From Chelydra serpentina (lineage: Eukaryota; Chordata; Testudines; Chelydridae), in contig JBAIAC010000057.1 in NCBI GenBank assembly GCA_037349315.1, positions 124,001 through 188,000 on the forward strand: DNA of 64,000 nt. The letters run 5' to 3'. Both the position numbers and the translations under genes were made by a program. The notes below the pieces were generated by a model. It saw only the letters and a program-made list of their open reading frames with translations, made no database searches and was not told the origin of the DNA. The stretch's first letter is position 1; the number at the start of each line of letters is the position of its first letter. Positions 9,914 through 21,400 of this stretch are shown piece by piece.

Positions 9914-11339
9914 ACCCGGAGACTGCCCCTGACTCACCCATGTCCTCTAAAGCCCTTAATAGCTTGGCCCGTGGCAGACACTTAAAAACACAAGAAGAGG
10001 AGATAAAAAGTAAAAAATTGACGAAGGCATCCACTCATCTTTCTCCCACACGTCATTTGATCACTTGTCATGTCACCGGTGCATCTTATCTCCACTCCTC
10101 CCAACTTTCCTACTAGATGAAAATCCCATCCACAATTACCCCAGTCCCTGCCAATGCCTGTTCAGACATGTGGGCTTTGCAGTAAGCTCAGAAGATCAAC
10201 AGAGTCATAGAATCAACTGCTATTGGGCAAATTCTGCCTTCTTGAGATGTGACTGAGGCCAGAATTTGGCCCTCGTATTGCACAGTGAAACACAATCCTT
10301 ATGATGCAACGAAACTGTCCCTTTAAAATTCCAGTAGACATTGTCCTTTGTAGCTATGGGAAAACCTAAGCACTGTTGCTCTCTTATGAGGCCAGCATCA
10401 AATTGTTTGCAAATAGACAGATGGTTTGAAAAGGAACAGGAGAGTTTAATTAAAGAAATGCATGTGGAACAACTCTAGTCATTCAGAACATGCGGTTTCA
10501 GTGAACTTAAGTGCTAAATCTGAACAGCTGGGCTCAGGAACAGTGATTAAGGAAGAGTCCATGAAGGTGCTGATGATTCACCTTCAAGCCCATCCATATT
10601 TCCCTGGCATTTGATTTGGAGCCTTCCTTTCTGATCAAGAGCACAGGCCTTGTGAAGGCAGTTTGAGAAAGGAGCCTAATCGCTTTCACAGCCTAACCTT
10701 ACTTGTGCTGATGTGTCCTGAATGCCACCACTCAGTGCACATTTTCAGACATCCAGTCTGCTGGGAGTAGAGCTTTGCTAAAATATGTATGATGACTGAG
10801 ACCTGACCCGAATGTAGACTATCATCAGTCACTGGATTGATTTTAGACTTGCCCGGATGATTTTTAAAAATCCTTAGTAGGAAAGCATCTGTTTTTATTC
10901 ACAGCCGTCTTACTAAGCCGTGTTCCATCGATATGGTTATGCACTAGCACCAACGGTCTTCTGCAGCCTCCACCATCACTCTTCAGGTCAGCAAGTGATT
11001 GGACCTTGGCGTTGCTGGCCCAGAGTTTTGAGGCTGACACTCGCTCCTCCTGATCCATCTATGAAACTGTTCTTCTTTCCCAAATACTTTCAGTTTTAAT
11101 CTCTGCTTGGCTAGGAGTGGGCCTGCTCCCCTCTTTAATGGTGTCATTCTGCATTTCACTTAGCTTTTCATATGGTGTATTTGATGGTTTAATTGTTGTT
11201 TGTGTGGGTATTGGGTTATTTGCACAACTCCATGGCAGGGGCTGTATAAATATTTATCAAAATAATTAGAATAGACAGGAAAGGGACCTGAGTGTGTCTT
11301 TTACAGTAACTGGTAAGAGATGTTTGTGTTTTACACAAG
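9914..11339. other. No gene recognised; one short inverted repeat
   Basis: Mostly featureless. At 10225-10276 GGGCAAATTCTGCC faces GGCCAGAATTTGGCCC, a small hairpin like the foldback repeat at 16379-16480. Confidence 0.55.
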
Positions 11340-12085
11340 CAAAATTGAGCAGTTATGCCACTAGATAAATCCATAGTATGCCCATGCCTTGAATACTACA
11401 TACGGTTCTGATCTCAAAAAGATATATTAGAATTTGTAAAGGTGTAGAGAGAGGCTAAAAAAATGATTAGGGTTATGGAACGGCTGCCATATGAGGAGAG
11501 AGTAAAAAGACTGTGACTGTTCAGCTTGGAAAAGAGACAGCTAAAGGGGGATATGATAGAGGTCTAAAATCATGGAGGGTGCGGAGAAATTGAATAGAGA
11601 TGTGTTATTTATCCCTTCACATAACAGAAGGACCAGGGGTTACCAGATTTAAATTAATAGGCAGCAGGTTTAAAACAAAAGGAAGCACTTCTTCACACAA
11701 CGCACAGTCAACCTGTGGAACTTGTTGCCAGGGGATGTTGTGGAGGCCAAAAGTATAACTGAGTTAAAAAAAGAATTAGGTAAATTCGATGATCATGATG
11801 GTCCCTTCTGACCTTATAGTCTGAGAGTCAAAATTAATGGAGGATAGGCGCATCAATGGCTGTTAGACAAGATGGTCAGGGATGCAATCCCATTCTCTGA
11901 GTGTCCTAAATCTCCAACAGCCAGAAGCTGAGGCTGGACAACAGGGGTTGGATCATTCGAAATGCCCTATTCTGTTCCTTCTCTCTAAAGCATCTGGCAC
12001 CGGCCACTATGAGAAAACAGGATGCTGGGCTAGATGAACTATTGGCCTGATGCAGTATGGCTGTTTTTCATATTCTTATGTTCTT
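11340..12085 (+). mobile_element. CR1 LINE remnants, C-terminus and two tail types
   Basis: From about 11340 to 11700 the sequence is a badly decayed CR1 C-terminal region: in shifted frames one can read the equivalents of CLEYYIRF, ERLPYEERVKRL and FSLEKRQLKGD. A tail resembling GATGGTCCCTTCTGACC follows to about 11825. A second tail, with ATGGAGGATAGGCGCATCAA, CAACAGGGGTTGGATCATT, CATCTGGCACCGGCCACTA and CTTATGTTCTT, runs to 12085. It may be one copy of a subfamily with a composite tail or two adjacent insertions. Confidence 0.78.
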
Positions 12086-12562
12086 ACCCATTGATGAAAA
12101 TGTGGCACAAAATGTGAGTTTGGTGATGACGGTTTGGGGAATTTCTAGTTATTGGAAAAGATTCAAGTGTTGGAATCAGGGAAAGTAAAAGCAATTCTGC
12201 AGTCTCGCTTTCACCAGTGAGGCTGAATGTTGCTTTCTGAAGATCCTTATATTTCACGCTAGTGGGGGTGGGGACGAGCAAGGCAGTGTGTGGGATGGAG
12301 AATTGAGGTTGAAGGTAAATTTGAGATACTATGACACTTCTCAATGCAGCTCACACATCCATCGGCGTCTGAAATGATGCTCAGGGTGAAATAGTGAGTT
12401 TGTTATCAAGTGGGAAAACCATTTCCTCTCTATTATCGGAGAATTTTTAAGAGAGCCTCTTTGTGTGTGCGTGTGTGTGTTTGGTTTGTTACCTGGTAAA
12501 AGAGAAAATTCCCTAACAAAATCCCCAATATAATAGCCATATTCCAGGATTCAGTCTGCTTT
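12086..12562. other. No gene recognised; short GT repeat
   Basis: Contains a (GT)n-rich tract at about 12463-12482. The 86-codon minus-strand frame at 12084-12344 has no family signature. Confidence 0.55.
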
Positions 12563-14164
12563 TTATGCAGCAGGTGGAGTGGCAGTGATATTTCTCACAG
12601 TTTCAGCACCTTCTCCATCCTTTTCCTGGATTTGGAGGGCCAACTCTTCGTCCAGCTCAGTTTCAACGGGAAAACCATCCACGGTATTGAGGGCAGCTTC
12701 GGTGACGGTGTTTTGCCTGGAGTACACGTCAGAGTAGTGCTCCACCCATCTATCCATCTGCTTGCTCTTGTCCTGGAGCTTTTCGCCTGTTGCAGACTTT
12801 AGTGACACTCTCCACTTCTTTGTGGGTCCCATGGCCGCCTTGATGCCATCATACATTCCCCTGATGTTTCCAGTGTCAGCAGATAGTTGAATGCTCCAGC
12901 AGAGCTGGAGCCAGTAATCATTTGCACACTGTCGAGCTAGTCTCTGTACTTTGCTCCTGGCAAATCGATACTCTTGTAGAGTCCTATGACTGGGGGAACG
13001 CTTATACTCCAGGTGAACAGTGCGGCATTCTTCAATGGCTGGAGTGAGTGTGGCGGAGTTGGCCTCAAACCAGTCATTGTTCATTTTTCGTTTCTTTCCA
13101 AAAACTTTCATGGCTGTGCTGTGTACTGCGTCTCTGATGTGGTCCCATCTCTCTTTGGCACAGCCACCGGGAGGCATGCAGTTCAGCACCTCGGAGAGCT
13201 CATGGGTAAATTTCTCTGCCTTGTCTGGGTGTGCGGTCTTGCTCACATCAATGCGGGGTTTGCCCTCTGGCCTAGAGCGATGAATCTTCTTTGGCTGTAG
13301 CTTCATCTTGGTGCACACCAGCGAATGATCACTGTCGCAGTCAGCACTGTGGAAGGTGTGAGTAAGCAGGACGCACTTCAAGGCAGACCGCCTGATGATG
13401 ATCAGGTCGAGTTGGTGCCAGTGCATGGAGCGAGGGTGTCTCCAGGACACTTTGTGTTGAGGCTTTGTCTGGAAGAATGAGTTGGTGATGCTGAGGTCAT
13501 GGTACGAGCACAGTTCCAGAAGTCGTTGTCCATTCTCATTCATTTCTCCGACGCCAAACTTTCCAAGACAGGTTGGCCAAAAGTCGTGGTCAGCGCCCAC
13601 TCTGGCATTGAAGTCACCCAGTAGTATCAAGTGCTCTTCTTTAGGGATACTCCTGATGATCGTGTCTAACTGGTCGTAGAACTCGTCCTTGGTATCCCTG
13701 GTGGCGCCAAGTGTTGGTGCATACACGCTGATCAGGTTGACGGGTCCAGTGGATGTGTGGAGTCAGAGTGATAACAGTCTTTCAGTTCCTTGTTGACCAG
13801 GTTCCACCATCCCCAGTAAAGAATTTCTTATGGCAAATCCAACACCACACTCTCTGATTTCTTTGGCACTCTTCCCTTGCCAGAAGAACGTATAGTTCTC
13901 TTCCCTGAGAGTCCCAACGTCTGGCAGCAGTGTCTCCTGCAATGCGACTATATCGATTTGGAGTCGTGCTAGCTCATCGTTGATGACTGCAGTCTTCCGA
14001 ACATCGCTGATTGCCTGAAGGTCTTGTGATAGGCGAGTTGTCATGGTCCGTACGTTCCAGCATCCTAACTTGAGGGCTGGTTTCTTATGTTGGTTTTCTT
14101 TTGTTGTTGCCTGGTGCATGGTTCGCAGTCCACTTATCGGGTACTCACGTACACTAAGCCCCAT
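12563..14164 (-). pseudogene. LINE endonuclease ORF (craniofacial-development-protein-2-like), one stop, no RT
   Basis: A minus-strand frame starting at an ATG (14164, MGLSVREYP) and ending at 12563, broken once by an in-frame TGA at 13763-13765. Both halves are in the same frame, together about 530 codons. It encodes an AP-endonuclease-like domain of a non-LTR retrotransposon of the type often annotated as craniofacial development protein 2-like. Visible motifs are LGCWNVRTM (asparagine), VALQET (catalytic glutamate), VGFAIRNSL, LLGDFNARVG, HQLDLIIIRR and SDHSLV (terminal Asp-His). A linker follows with NNDWFEAN, ADTGNIRGMYDGIKAAMG and MDRWVEHYS, which in this family leads into the RT. Here the frame ends in an unrelated ATPPAA tail and no RT motif is found to the left. 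The second half has no ATG of its own. The TGA probably comes from CGA. Confidence 0.88.
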
Positions 14165-14700
14165 GCACCCAGTGAAGCAGGTGAACTGTGGCGGGACAAC
14201 ACCTTATTGGTTGGGGGCTGCCCAGCTTGAGGCGGGCAATAGTTGTCCAGTGAGACGTGGTGATCCCTCCCACCGTCGGAAGCAACCCCTGGTGCCAGCT
14301 CTACGCCAATTGAGCAGGAGGCTTATAACCAGTAAACTGTTGCTTCCCGTGTTGTATCGACGCTATGAGGCGAAGCTGGAGTGTCCTCTCCAGGGCACAA
14401 GCCAGGGTAGGGTGATATGGAGGAACAGCTGTTGCCCATGCAGCAGAACCCCCCTCTCCATGCAACTGATGGATCCAAGGGCAGGACAATGTCGATACAA
14501 CTTGGCACCAGTGGTGTCGCAGGAGTTGCCGGAATGACGTTGAGGACAATGTCAGACCGCCATCGGGACTCCGACACCGGATTTGGTTTCAGGGTTGACT
14601 CCCTTAGCCTTTCCCATGAGTGGGTATTGCCACAAGGCAGCGGAGGTTTTAAATCAGAGTTTTCCTTCTCCTAGGTGGGCTGCCTTCCAAGGCTAACGAG
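14165..14700 (-). mobile_element. 5' leader of the endonuclease-bearing LINE
   Basis: The sequence upstream of the endonuclease start is GC-richer than its surroundings and ends near 14700 with GGTGGGCTGCCTTCCAAGGC and CGAGCCCCACCTGCCCAAG. It probably is the LINE's 5' untranslated region. This would mean the copy keeps its 5' end and lost its 3' half, the opposite of usual 5' truncation. Overlapping short frames here (14043-14674) look like shadows. The boundary with the hAT fragment at 14716 is abrupt. Confidence 0.5.
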
Positions 14701-14715
14701 CCCCACCTGCCCAAG

Positions 14716-14861
14716 TACAACAATAGCTTAGTTATATATTATAGACTTGTAGAAAGAGACCTTCTAAAAACGTTAAAATGTATTACTGGCACGCAAAACC
14801 TTAAATTAGAGTGAATAAATGACGACTCGGCACACCACTTCTGAAAGGTTGCCGACCCCTG
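14716..14861. repeat. hAT-type element, one end only
   Basis: The right end reads CACACCACTTCTGAAAGGTT then GCCGACCCCTG, the inverted form of a CAGGGGTCGGCAACC terminus typical of a hAT family. The other end is missing, apparently cut off at the junction with the LINE leader at about 14716. Confidence 0.6.
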
Positions 14862-14869
14862 GCCTACAA

Positions 14870-16374
14870 CCTACTTTCCCTCTGTACTTTCTCCAGATCT
14901 GAATAGCTTTCTGTGAATGTTAGATGGTTTTGGAATTGCTATTGAAAATCCATATTAAGATTTTTTTCAGTGGAGAGCGATCACCAGTGTCTGTGTGTCT
15001 GTCATCTCGGAAAATCAATGGCTGACACAGCCATTTGTAGCGCACCCATGACTTAGTATCTAAGCACCACAAAGCTTCTTTTCTGAAACTTCTATTGCAG
15101 AAGATGCAAATTGTCCATAAATGATACTGAATGTTGTCAGCTCTGTTGATGAAAATCATCCTGAAATTATTTGGAAGTATCAACGAGTTTCTGGTGTTGA
15201 ACAAGGAGCTAGAAAGGCAAGTTTTGTTTGTGTGTATAAAATGTGCCCTTATACCGGACACATTTGAAAAGGTGGTGTAAAGACAGCGTATGGGGAGCTA
15301 GAGTCAAAATAGAGGCAACAACTGCCATGTTGATTTGGTCTAGAGCTCATACTGAAGATGCTTTGCAAAGACTGATAGCATCATCTCTTGGTGTATGACA
15401 AGAGATCTTTTAGTGTCTTGATTTTGTATTTCTCAGTCTTGTGCTGCTTGACTTGCTTCATTTACTTTTATGGCAATGTTTGTGTGTTATTGAATTAAGT
15501 GATAACAACACTGTTGTGCTGTTTTATGAGGCAATAATCCAGTTCCTGAGTGTGGAATCAACGAGGCCAAAGACTGTGTAGTTAATCCTGATAAGGCAAC
15601 CGGATTATTGCTGAGTAAAACAGTGCTGTGGTCCTGTTAGCACTTTTTACAACTGCTTCAAAAAGATGTTTCTCTCAGTTGTTATATTACAGCTGAGTAG
15701 TGACAGGGATAAGCAGGCGAGGGGTGCCAGGGAAGGGATGGGGAGCAGCAGGTTGCCAGGCTGGGGAGGAGGCTCTGGGAATTACATGAGGAGCAGTGCT
15801 CTGCCAGGCAGGGAAGGGTAGGGATCTGTGAGGAGGGAATGGGGACCAGCATTCTGCTGGGCTGTGGCACTGGAGATTACCTGGGGACCAGTGATCTGTG
15901 TGGCAGGAAGCACACTTTTAAATGGTCTTGTGTTAGTTACTGTTTAGAAAATGCTACTAATAAAATGTTTTCCATGCTGCTATTTTTTGCACAGTTTCCC
16001 AATATCTCTGTCCACCTTCCGAGTGCTTGAAGGTGCTTGGCCTTCAATTTCTCCCAATACAATGGACCTGGTGTATGCTGCCTTCAGTCTTCAACCTCTG
16101 TGATCCATCTGTGCCGTATGGATGACCTTCACTATCAGTATTTTGTGTAGCTTTGCATAGAATGAATAGTTCTTTTTTACAGTCTACCTCAGAAGATGTA
16201 AGATGGCTGTAGCATTCTTGAATTCTTCTCTCCCTGGCTAGAAAATCCAGTGTGATAAAGGCAAGCTTGTTGGCCTGCAGCTGGTCATCCAAACTTAACA
16301 GAATATCTCTGTATTAATACTGGAAGAGGGAGGTTTATTATTAGCTTCTTGGTTATGTAATAATTAAACCTACT
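14870..16374. other. No gene recognised; G-rich imperfect repeats
   Basis: Mostly unique-looking. Between about 15700 and 15910 there is a purine-rich patch with loosely repeated wording (GGGGAGCAGCAG, GGGGACCAGCATTCTGC, GGGGACCAGTGATCTGTG), perhaps a decayed minisatellite. The open frames here have no family signature. Confidence 0.5.
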
Positions 16375-16378
16375 GGGC

Positions 16379-16480
16379 CTGATTCAGCTCTCACTCAGAT
16401 TTTACACGCATGTCATGCTGTCTTCATTGGAATTACTCGAGATTTACACAGGTGTGAGAGCAGGCTCAAGTCCATTTCAT
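16379..16480. repeat. Short foldback repeat
   Basis: Left GGCCTGATTCAGCTCTCAC faces right GTGAGAGCAGGCTCAAGTCC as an imperfect inverted repeat, with TTTACAC words between. This pattern matches a small hairpin-forming interspersed repeat with a partial relative at 10225-10276. Confidence 0.5.
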
Positions 16481-16683
16481 TCCCAGAACACATGGTTGGG
16501 AAGCACAGTCAGTTTTGCAAGTTTTCTGGGTAGTTCCAGTGCAAACAAAAAGGAAGGACGTGGAGAAAAATCAGGTGAGATGAAATAATTAATATGGTAC
16601 AAGAGAGAACTGCAATGAACAAAGTGAGGTGATTACAGCAGAGAAACCTCCAGCAGGATAATTTTCTTCTTGCTTTAAAGGGT

Positions 16684-17300
16684 TTGAGCAATGATTCCCT
16701 GTGTGACATTACACCCCATATTCTTCATGGAAATATGGTTATGATATGAATATGGTATGACTAAGATACACTTTATGCAAGATGGCTCATGTAAGATATC
16801 ATTGGAAAGGTTATGATTTACTGAATGCATTTATCCAATTTGTATGCATGTATCATTTTTGTATCTGAAGCTGGGAATATTCTCTCTGTATGTCTCTGTA
16901 TTTCAAATGTGCTACACTGGATAAGGCCAAACAATGTTAGTGGCTTATTGAAGAAATGCACACAAGCATAAGGATTACCCCAGGAACTGTGCGCAGTAGA
17001 AACCTCTGAGAGATAGCTCTACACAATGGGAACTGTTTGACCCAGGTCAGATAGCTCTGTACATGGGATCTGTTTGACCCAGGTCACTGCAAAAAAACTT
17101 TCCAGCAAGTGGAGGAAAGATGTAAAAGAGGGACAATGACAATACGAGAGGTCCTCACGCTCCCTACAACAACGTGATCTGCCTTTGTTCTTCTGTGATT
17201 CTCATAGAATGTGTCTGAGTGTTAGATCTTGTTATGTATGTATTTGTGTTGTTTCACTCTCTGTTTTAAGGTAGCAGTCTGTAACTTCATTTGAGAGTGG
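16684..17300 (+). mobile_element. Diverged LTR related to the solo LTRs at 4662 and 51297
   Basis: Begins TGTGACATTACACCCCATA, and its first 180 bp parallel the start of the LTR at 51297: both have a TTTATGC...CATGTAA block, then GGTTATGA and TACTGAAT, then TTTGTATGCATGTATCATT. A weak TATA-like TGTAAAAG occurs at about 17122. The 3' end is not defined and no terminal CA or target duplication is clear. Two tandem copies of a 37-38-bp unit lie at 17011-17048 and 17049-17085. Probably an older subfamily or a sister LTR. Confidence 0.6.
17011..17085 (+). repeat. Tandem duplication inside an LTR
   Basis: Two units starting AGATAGCTCT and ending TTTGACCCAGGTC lie side by side (38 and 37 bp). They differ at a few positions, so the duplication is not recent. 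Such duplications in LTRs often affect the U3 enhancer region; that role is inference. Confidence 0.8.
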
Positions 17301-18018
17301 GGCTGGAGGTGTCCCTCTTGTTCTGCAGTCCCTTTGGAATTCCATTTAGCTGAAACCTTTGTCTACTCTACAGAGCTGTTTTGTCAGTTTAATTTTCTCT
17401 CTTTCTTCAGGGTATTGAATTTAAAGTTCAGACACCCAGCCTGCATCATTACAAACAAGCAGAGAGTCAGGTTACACTCTAGAATCATTCCAGTTCACTC
17501 TTCTGTGTCACCCACTGGTGAGGAGTTAAAAATCTGGAAAAGTTCAGGGACCTTTAACATGTGGGTGAATTTGATGATGAGATCAGGGAAGTCCCCCAAA
17601 TTAATATCCACGATATTCCTCCTGCCATGGGGGACAGGTGTTGAGAGCCTACTTCCAGAGGGTAAAGTTTCAATTGGCAGGCCACAAAATCAAGGCACCT
17701 GGATTAAGAACCCCTCAAGGCTTCTTATCCCATGAGAGATGTGAAAAAGCCTAGCACAAAGAGGGCCCAGCTGCCATTTTCTCAGCTTTCCCACCTTTAA
17801 ATCTGCCCTGGCAGATTGCTTGGGAACAAAATAAAGAAGAGAAGGGAGGGGAGGGGTGGGGTGGGAGCTAACAAGAAATATACTCTGGGTGCAGGAAGTG
17901 AACACATTTTATCAGTGAGGGATGGACATTGTTTGAAGAATCTAGCACTGAGTTACCACAATGAGGGCATGTTAATATCTAGATAGATAGATCTGTTCAT
18001 GTGATTGACACCAGTGAG
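17301..18018. other. No gene recognised; possible splice signals
   Basis: A strong acceptor-like tract (TTTTCTCTCTTTCTTCAG) ends at 17410 and a donor-like CTGGTGAGG follows at 17517, with an open frame between. Nothing in the 133-codon frame (17334-17735) is recognisable. An AGATAGATAGAT run lies near 17982. Confidence 0.4.
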
Positions 18019-18092
18019 TTTAGATTAATAGATTAATAGATTCTAAGGCCGGGAGGGACCATTATGATCATCTAGTTCAGGGAAAACTCCCA
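18019..18092 (-). repeat. CR1 LINE 3' end fragment
   Basis: ATAGATTCTAAGGCCGGGAG, then GACCATTATGATCATCTAG, is the reverse of a CR1 tail (compare the plus-strand tail at 37390-37441). Only the terminal piece is present. Confidence 0.7.
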
Positions 18093-18172
18093 GATTGAGG
18101 GCAGGATTCTACTGCACTTATCCGAGTTTTTCCTAGCGTATTACATGGCTCCATGGCCTATGACTCTTAACA

Positions 18173-18490
18173 CAGTGGTTACCAGGGGCACTAGTGAAGT
18201 CAGAAGAAACTAATATTTCATACAGACAATGATTTGTTTATACTTCTCTGTATAGCGTGCACTGAAATGTAAGTATAATATTTATATTCCAAATGATTTA
18301 TTTTATAATTATATGGTAAACATGAGAAAGTAAGCAATTTTTCAGTAATAGTGTGCTGTGACACTTTTGTATTTTTATGTCTGATTTTGTAAGCAAGTCA
18401 TTTTTAAGTTAGGTGAAACTTGGGGAGTATGGAAGACAAATTAGCCTCCTGAAGGGGGGTACAGTAGTCTGGAAAGGTTGAGAGCCACTG
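18173..18490. repeat. hAT-type element, diverged
   Basis: Starts CAGTGGTTACCAGGGGC and ends GGTTGAGAGCCACTG, short inverted ends of the CAGTGGTT type. The flanking octamers (TCTTAACA and GCCTAACT) agree at only five positions, so the target duplication is decayed or the ends are slightly off. The AT-rich interior encodes nothing. Confidence 0.6.
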
Positions 18491-21400
18491 GCCTAACTCA
18501 TTCCAAGTTTGCAAATGTTTATAAATCATGAAGATGTTAATGGCCCATACAGTCTTCCATTCCACTCAGAGGGCTTCACATGTGCAGGCCAAAGGGAAGG
18601 AAAGGTTTTTAAACATCAGACTGTAAATACTGAAAGGGTATAATGAGTTATCATGTGGTTAGGCTTTTAGGGAAGAGCTAGTCCTTTAGAATTATTTCTC
18701 TGAGGAGTCCTGGGGTTCTCAGAATAGTTCTCTCAAACCCAAGGTACAGTTTTTTAACCTGGGATTGGGTGAAGGAGTCATCACACACAAATATCAACAA
18801 TGTACGAAAAACCTACTATGTTCACTTTTAATATATTATGCTGCCATTGCAAAAGGTATCTGTGCTGTATGGAGAATGCCAATGTGCAGCCCCTATCCTC
18901 CTAACACTCCCAGGTAAGGCATGAAAAATTCTTAAGTGCATTGCAGACTTCCCCAGTTGCTAAGCATGATAACAAGTGATTCTGGAATTGTAATACATTG
19001 GTGGAAGTTGCATCTTAATGGTTCTTGCTCTCCTGTTCCAATCTCAGTGTTGTTTAGTGTCTGGCGAATAGAGAGGCTTCATGCGTGGCTGAGGACTTGT
19101 TGGCGATTTTTCAATACTGATTACATTTCCTTCTTCTCGGGGTTTGTTTCTGCATTTATAAAAAGGGCATGGTAAATGTTATAAAGGACTTCAATACTTT
19201 GTGTGTGTGTAAATAAAACACACAATTTAGATATTTCTTTCTAAATATTCATTTATTGATGATGTCGGTTGGCAGGCTAAGGTCAAATACCTGTATTCTC
19301 ATGGTAAAATCTGGCAGTCTCCTACAATCTACACAGTGATTTACCATTATGTCACAAGCATACTGCATGGGAACATGTGACTGAGGTCTTGAGAGGAATG
19401 CAATAACTAGGCTTGGAAGGATTTGATTTTTATCAGTAAATGTCAGTAAATCCCAATTTCACCATACACACACAAACTGACAAAAAATAGTTCCATAGAT
19501 ACTTATCAAAATTTTCAGATAGGCAAAGTAAGAAAAATGCTGCTTGAGAACTTATTAGAGTTTGATTTAAGGATATTTGCATTATATATTTTCCTGTGAT
19601 ATTGAGAATTTGCATTTTAACAATTATAAAGCTTTAACTTTTTGCATCTCAATGTCTGTCATTAAATAATTATCAAACCCACCCCATAATTTCCCACAAC
19701 TGTGAAAATGTAAATACATTAAAATTTTAAAATGCTTAAAAATGAGCATTGATATTATCTGACAAAATTATTTTTAAAAATGAAATTCTGCCAAGCCTCG
19801 TGATGATGCTTCGGAGTTCCTAATGCAGGTATCCCAGTGGGCACTTCTATATCTGACACAGTTACACATGCACTGCATGACGTTTGGGAGATATTGAAAC
19901 AGACAGGCACCTTCTACTGCAGGACCATAAAAATGGAAAGATTAACAGGGACCCAGTGAACATGAGGTGGCTGGTGCTGATTATATTCAAAGCTGCCTTA
20001 GCACAACCCATGTGATATGTATATTTGCATTAAAGCCCTTTGTGTCTGTCTCATAGAATTTGCTCTGATTGTCCCTGAGGTAGGTGGAGTGGGGAACAAT
20101 GCTTATGCCGGTACTGAGCCCAGTCACGTTACTTCAATATCCCCCAGGAGTCAGTAGGTGAAAGAGAGATTCACTTTCAGTCCCTGGCCAAGCATGGAAG
20201 GGACAGTGCTGTTCTGCGCAGTTTAGTATAATGGAGAGACCATTTCCCTGTTCCTAATAATAGCTTGTGTTGCTGCTGTTACAGCTCTGCTATGCGTTGT
20301 GAAGTTATTCTGCAACCACAGTTCTTCTTTTTGCTTTTGATAGTTAATAAAACTTTGTATTGAACAGTCAATAAACAAAAACGAAAAAGAGGAAAATGAC
20401 TAATTAATCTTTAAAAGCCTCAAGTTGCATCAGTGTGTGTGTGTTTGTGGCTCTCCTGGCAGAATTCCTCATGTGTCAGTGGCACAGTTACTGAAAGCCA
20501 AAGGAAGAGAAAATAAAGCACAAGAGAACTGCAAAGTTGATTTAAAAAATAGGGCTTCAGCTTATTTTTAGTAAATAAAATCCAACAAAGTATGATTCAC
20601 AGAGTCTCATTTTCTGGTGTAAGAATATAGTTTTCAGAAATTCACTAAGTTTAGAGGCAACATCTCAGTGGTTGCGCTAAGATTTTGGGGCCTTTAGAAA
20701 GAAATTCTGAGCTATTCCCAAAGGGTTCAGTGTGGTTGTGGTGTCTTGGCAAAATAATTGGAAGAGCTAACAGAAACATGCTTGCATAATGCAGGGCCCC
20801 CCAGGCCAGTGCCCCAACAACACTGTAATTAAATCCACATCTGCTTCTGCAGTAGCTTGCCCAAAAAATAAGCAGCCAATCAGAATCTGTTAATGGGCAT
20901 ATTAATGAAGCCAATAGAGCAGCCTTCAAGAGGGACAAGGACTTATTATTCTTGCCCTTTACATTTTAAAGGTGCAGAATATCTCATTTCTAGGCATTAT
21001 ATCAATAATGTAGAGTCTTCTATGAGCAATAACAGATGAATAGGGGACTTTTCATCTAGTAGATAATGTAGTCAAAGTGGAGTTGATTCTAGCTCATAGA
21101 ATGAAAATTGTGTCAGTTTAAAAGATCCAACATATTTTTATTTCTGATGAGAATATATTTTTTAACTCTCTTGGAAATCTGTTTTCTAAAGGGAAGGGAG
21201 AACAGAAAATGCAATTAGCTAGGATAGCTTTTTAGCCCTTTTAAACCAAAACAGAAGCTTTCTTCACCTTTGCACAGGATATGGTCTAATAACTGTACAT
21301 TTATATATTCAGTTAGTAGTGTGGGGTTTGGGTTCAATAAACAAAAGCCAGGAGAGAGACTATTTAAAAGGCTGCAATGCCATTTCTAACTCTTTCCTTT

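Noticed and set aside
14043..14674. Several overlapping frames on both strands
   Set aside because: They lie over the LINE 5' leader and the antisense of the endonuclease start; none has a domain.
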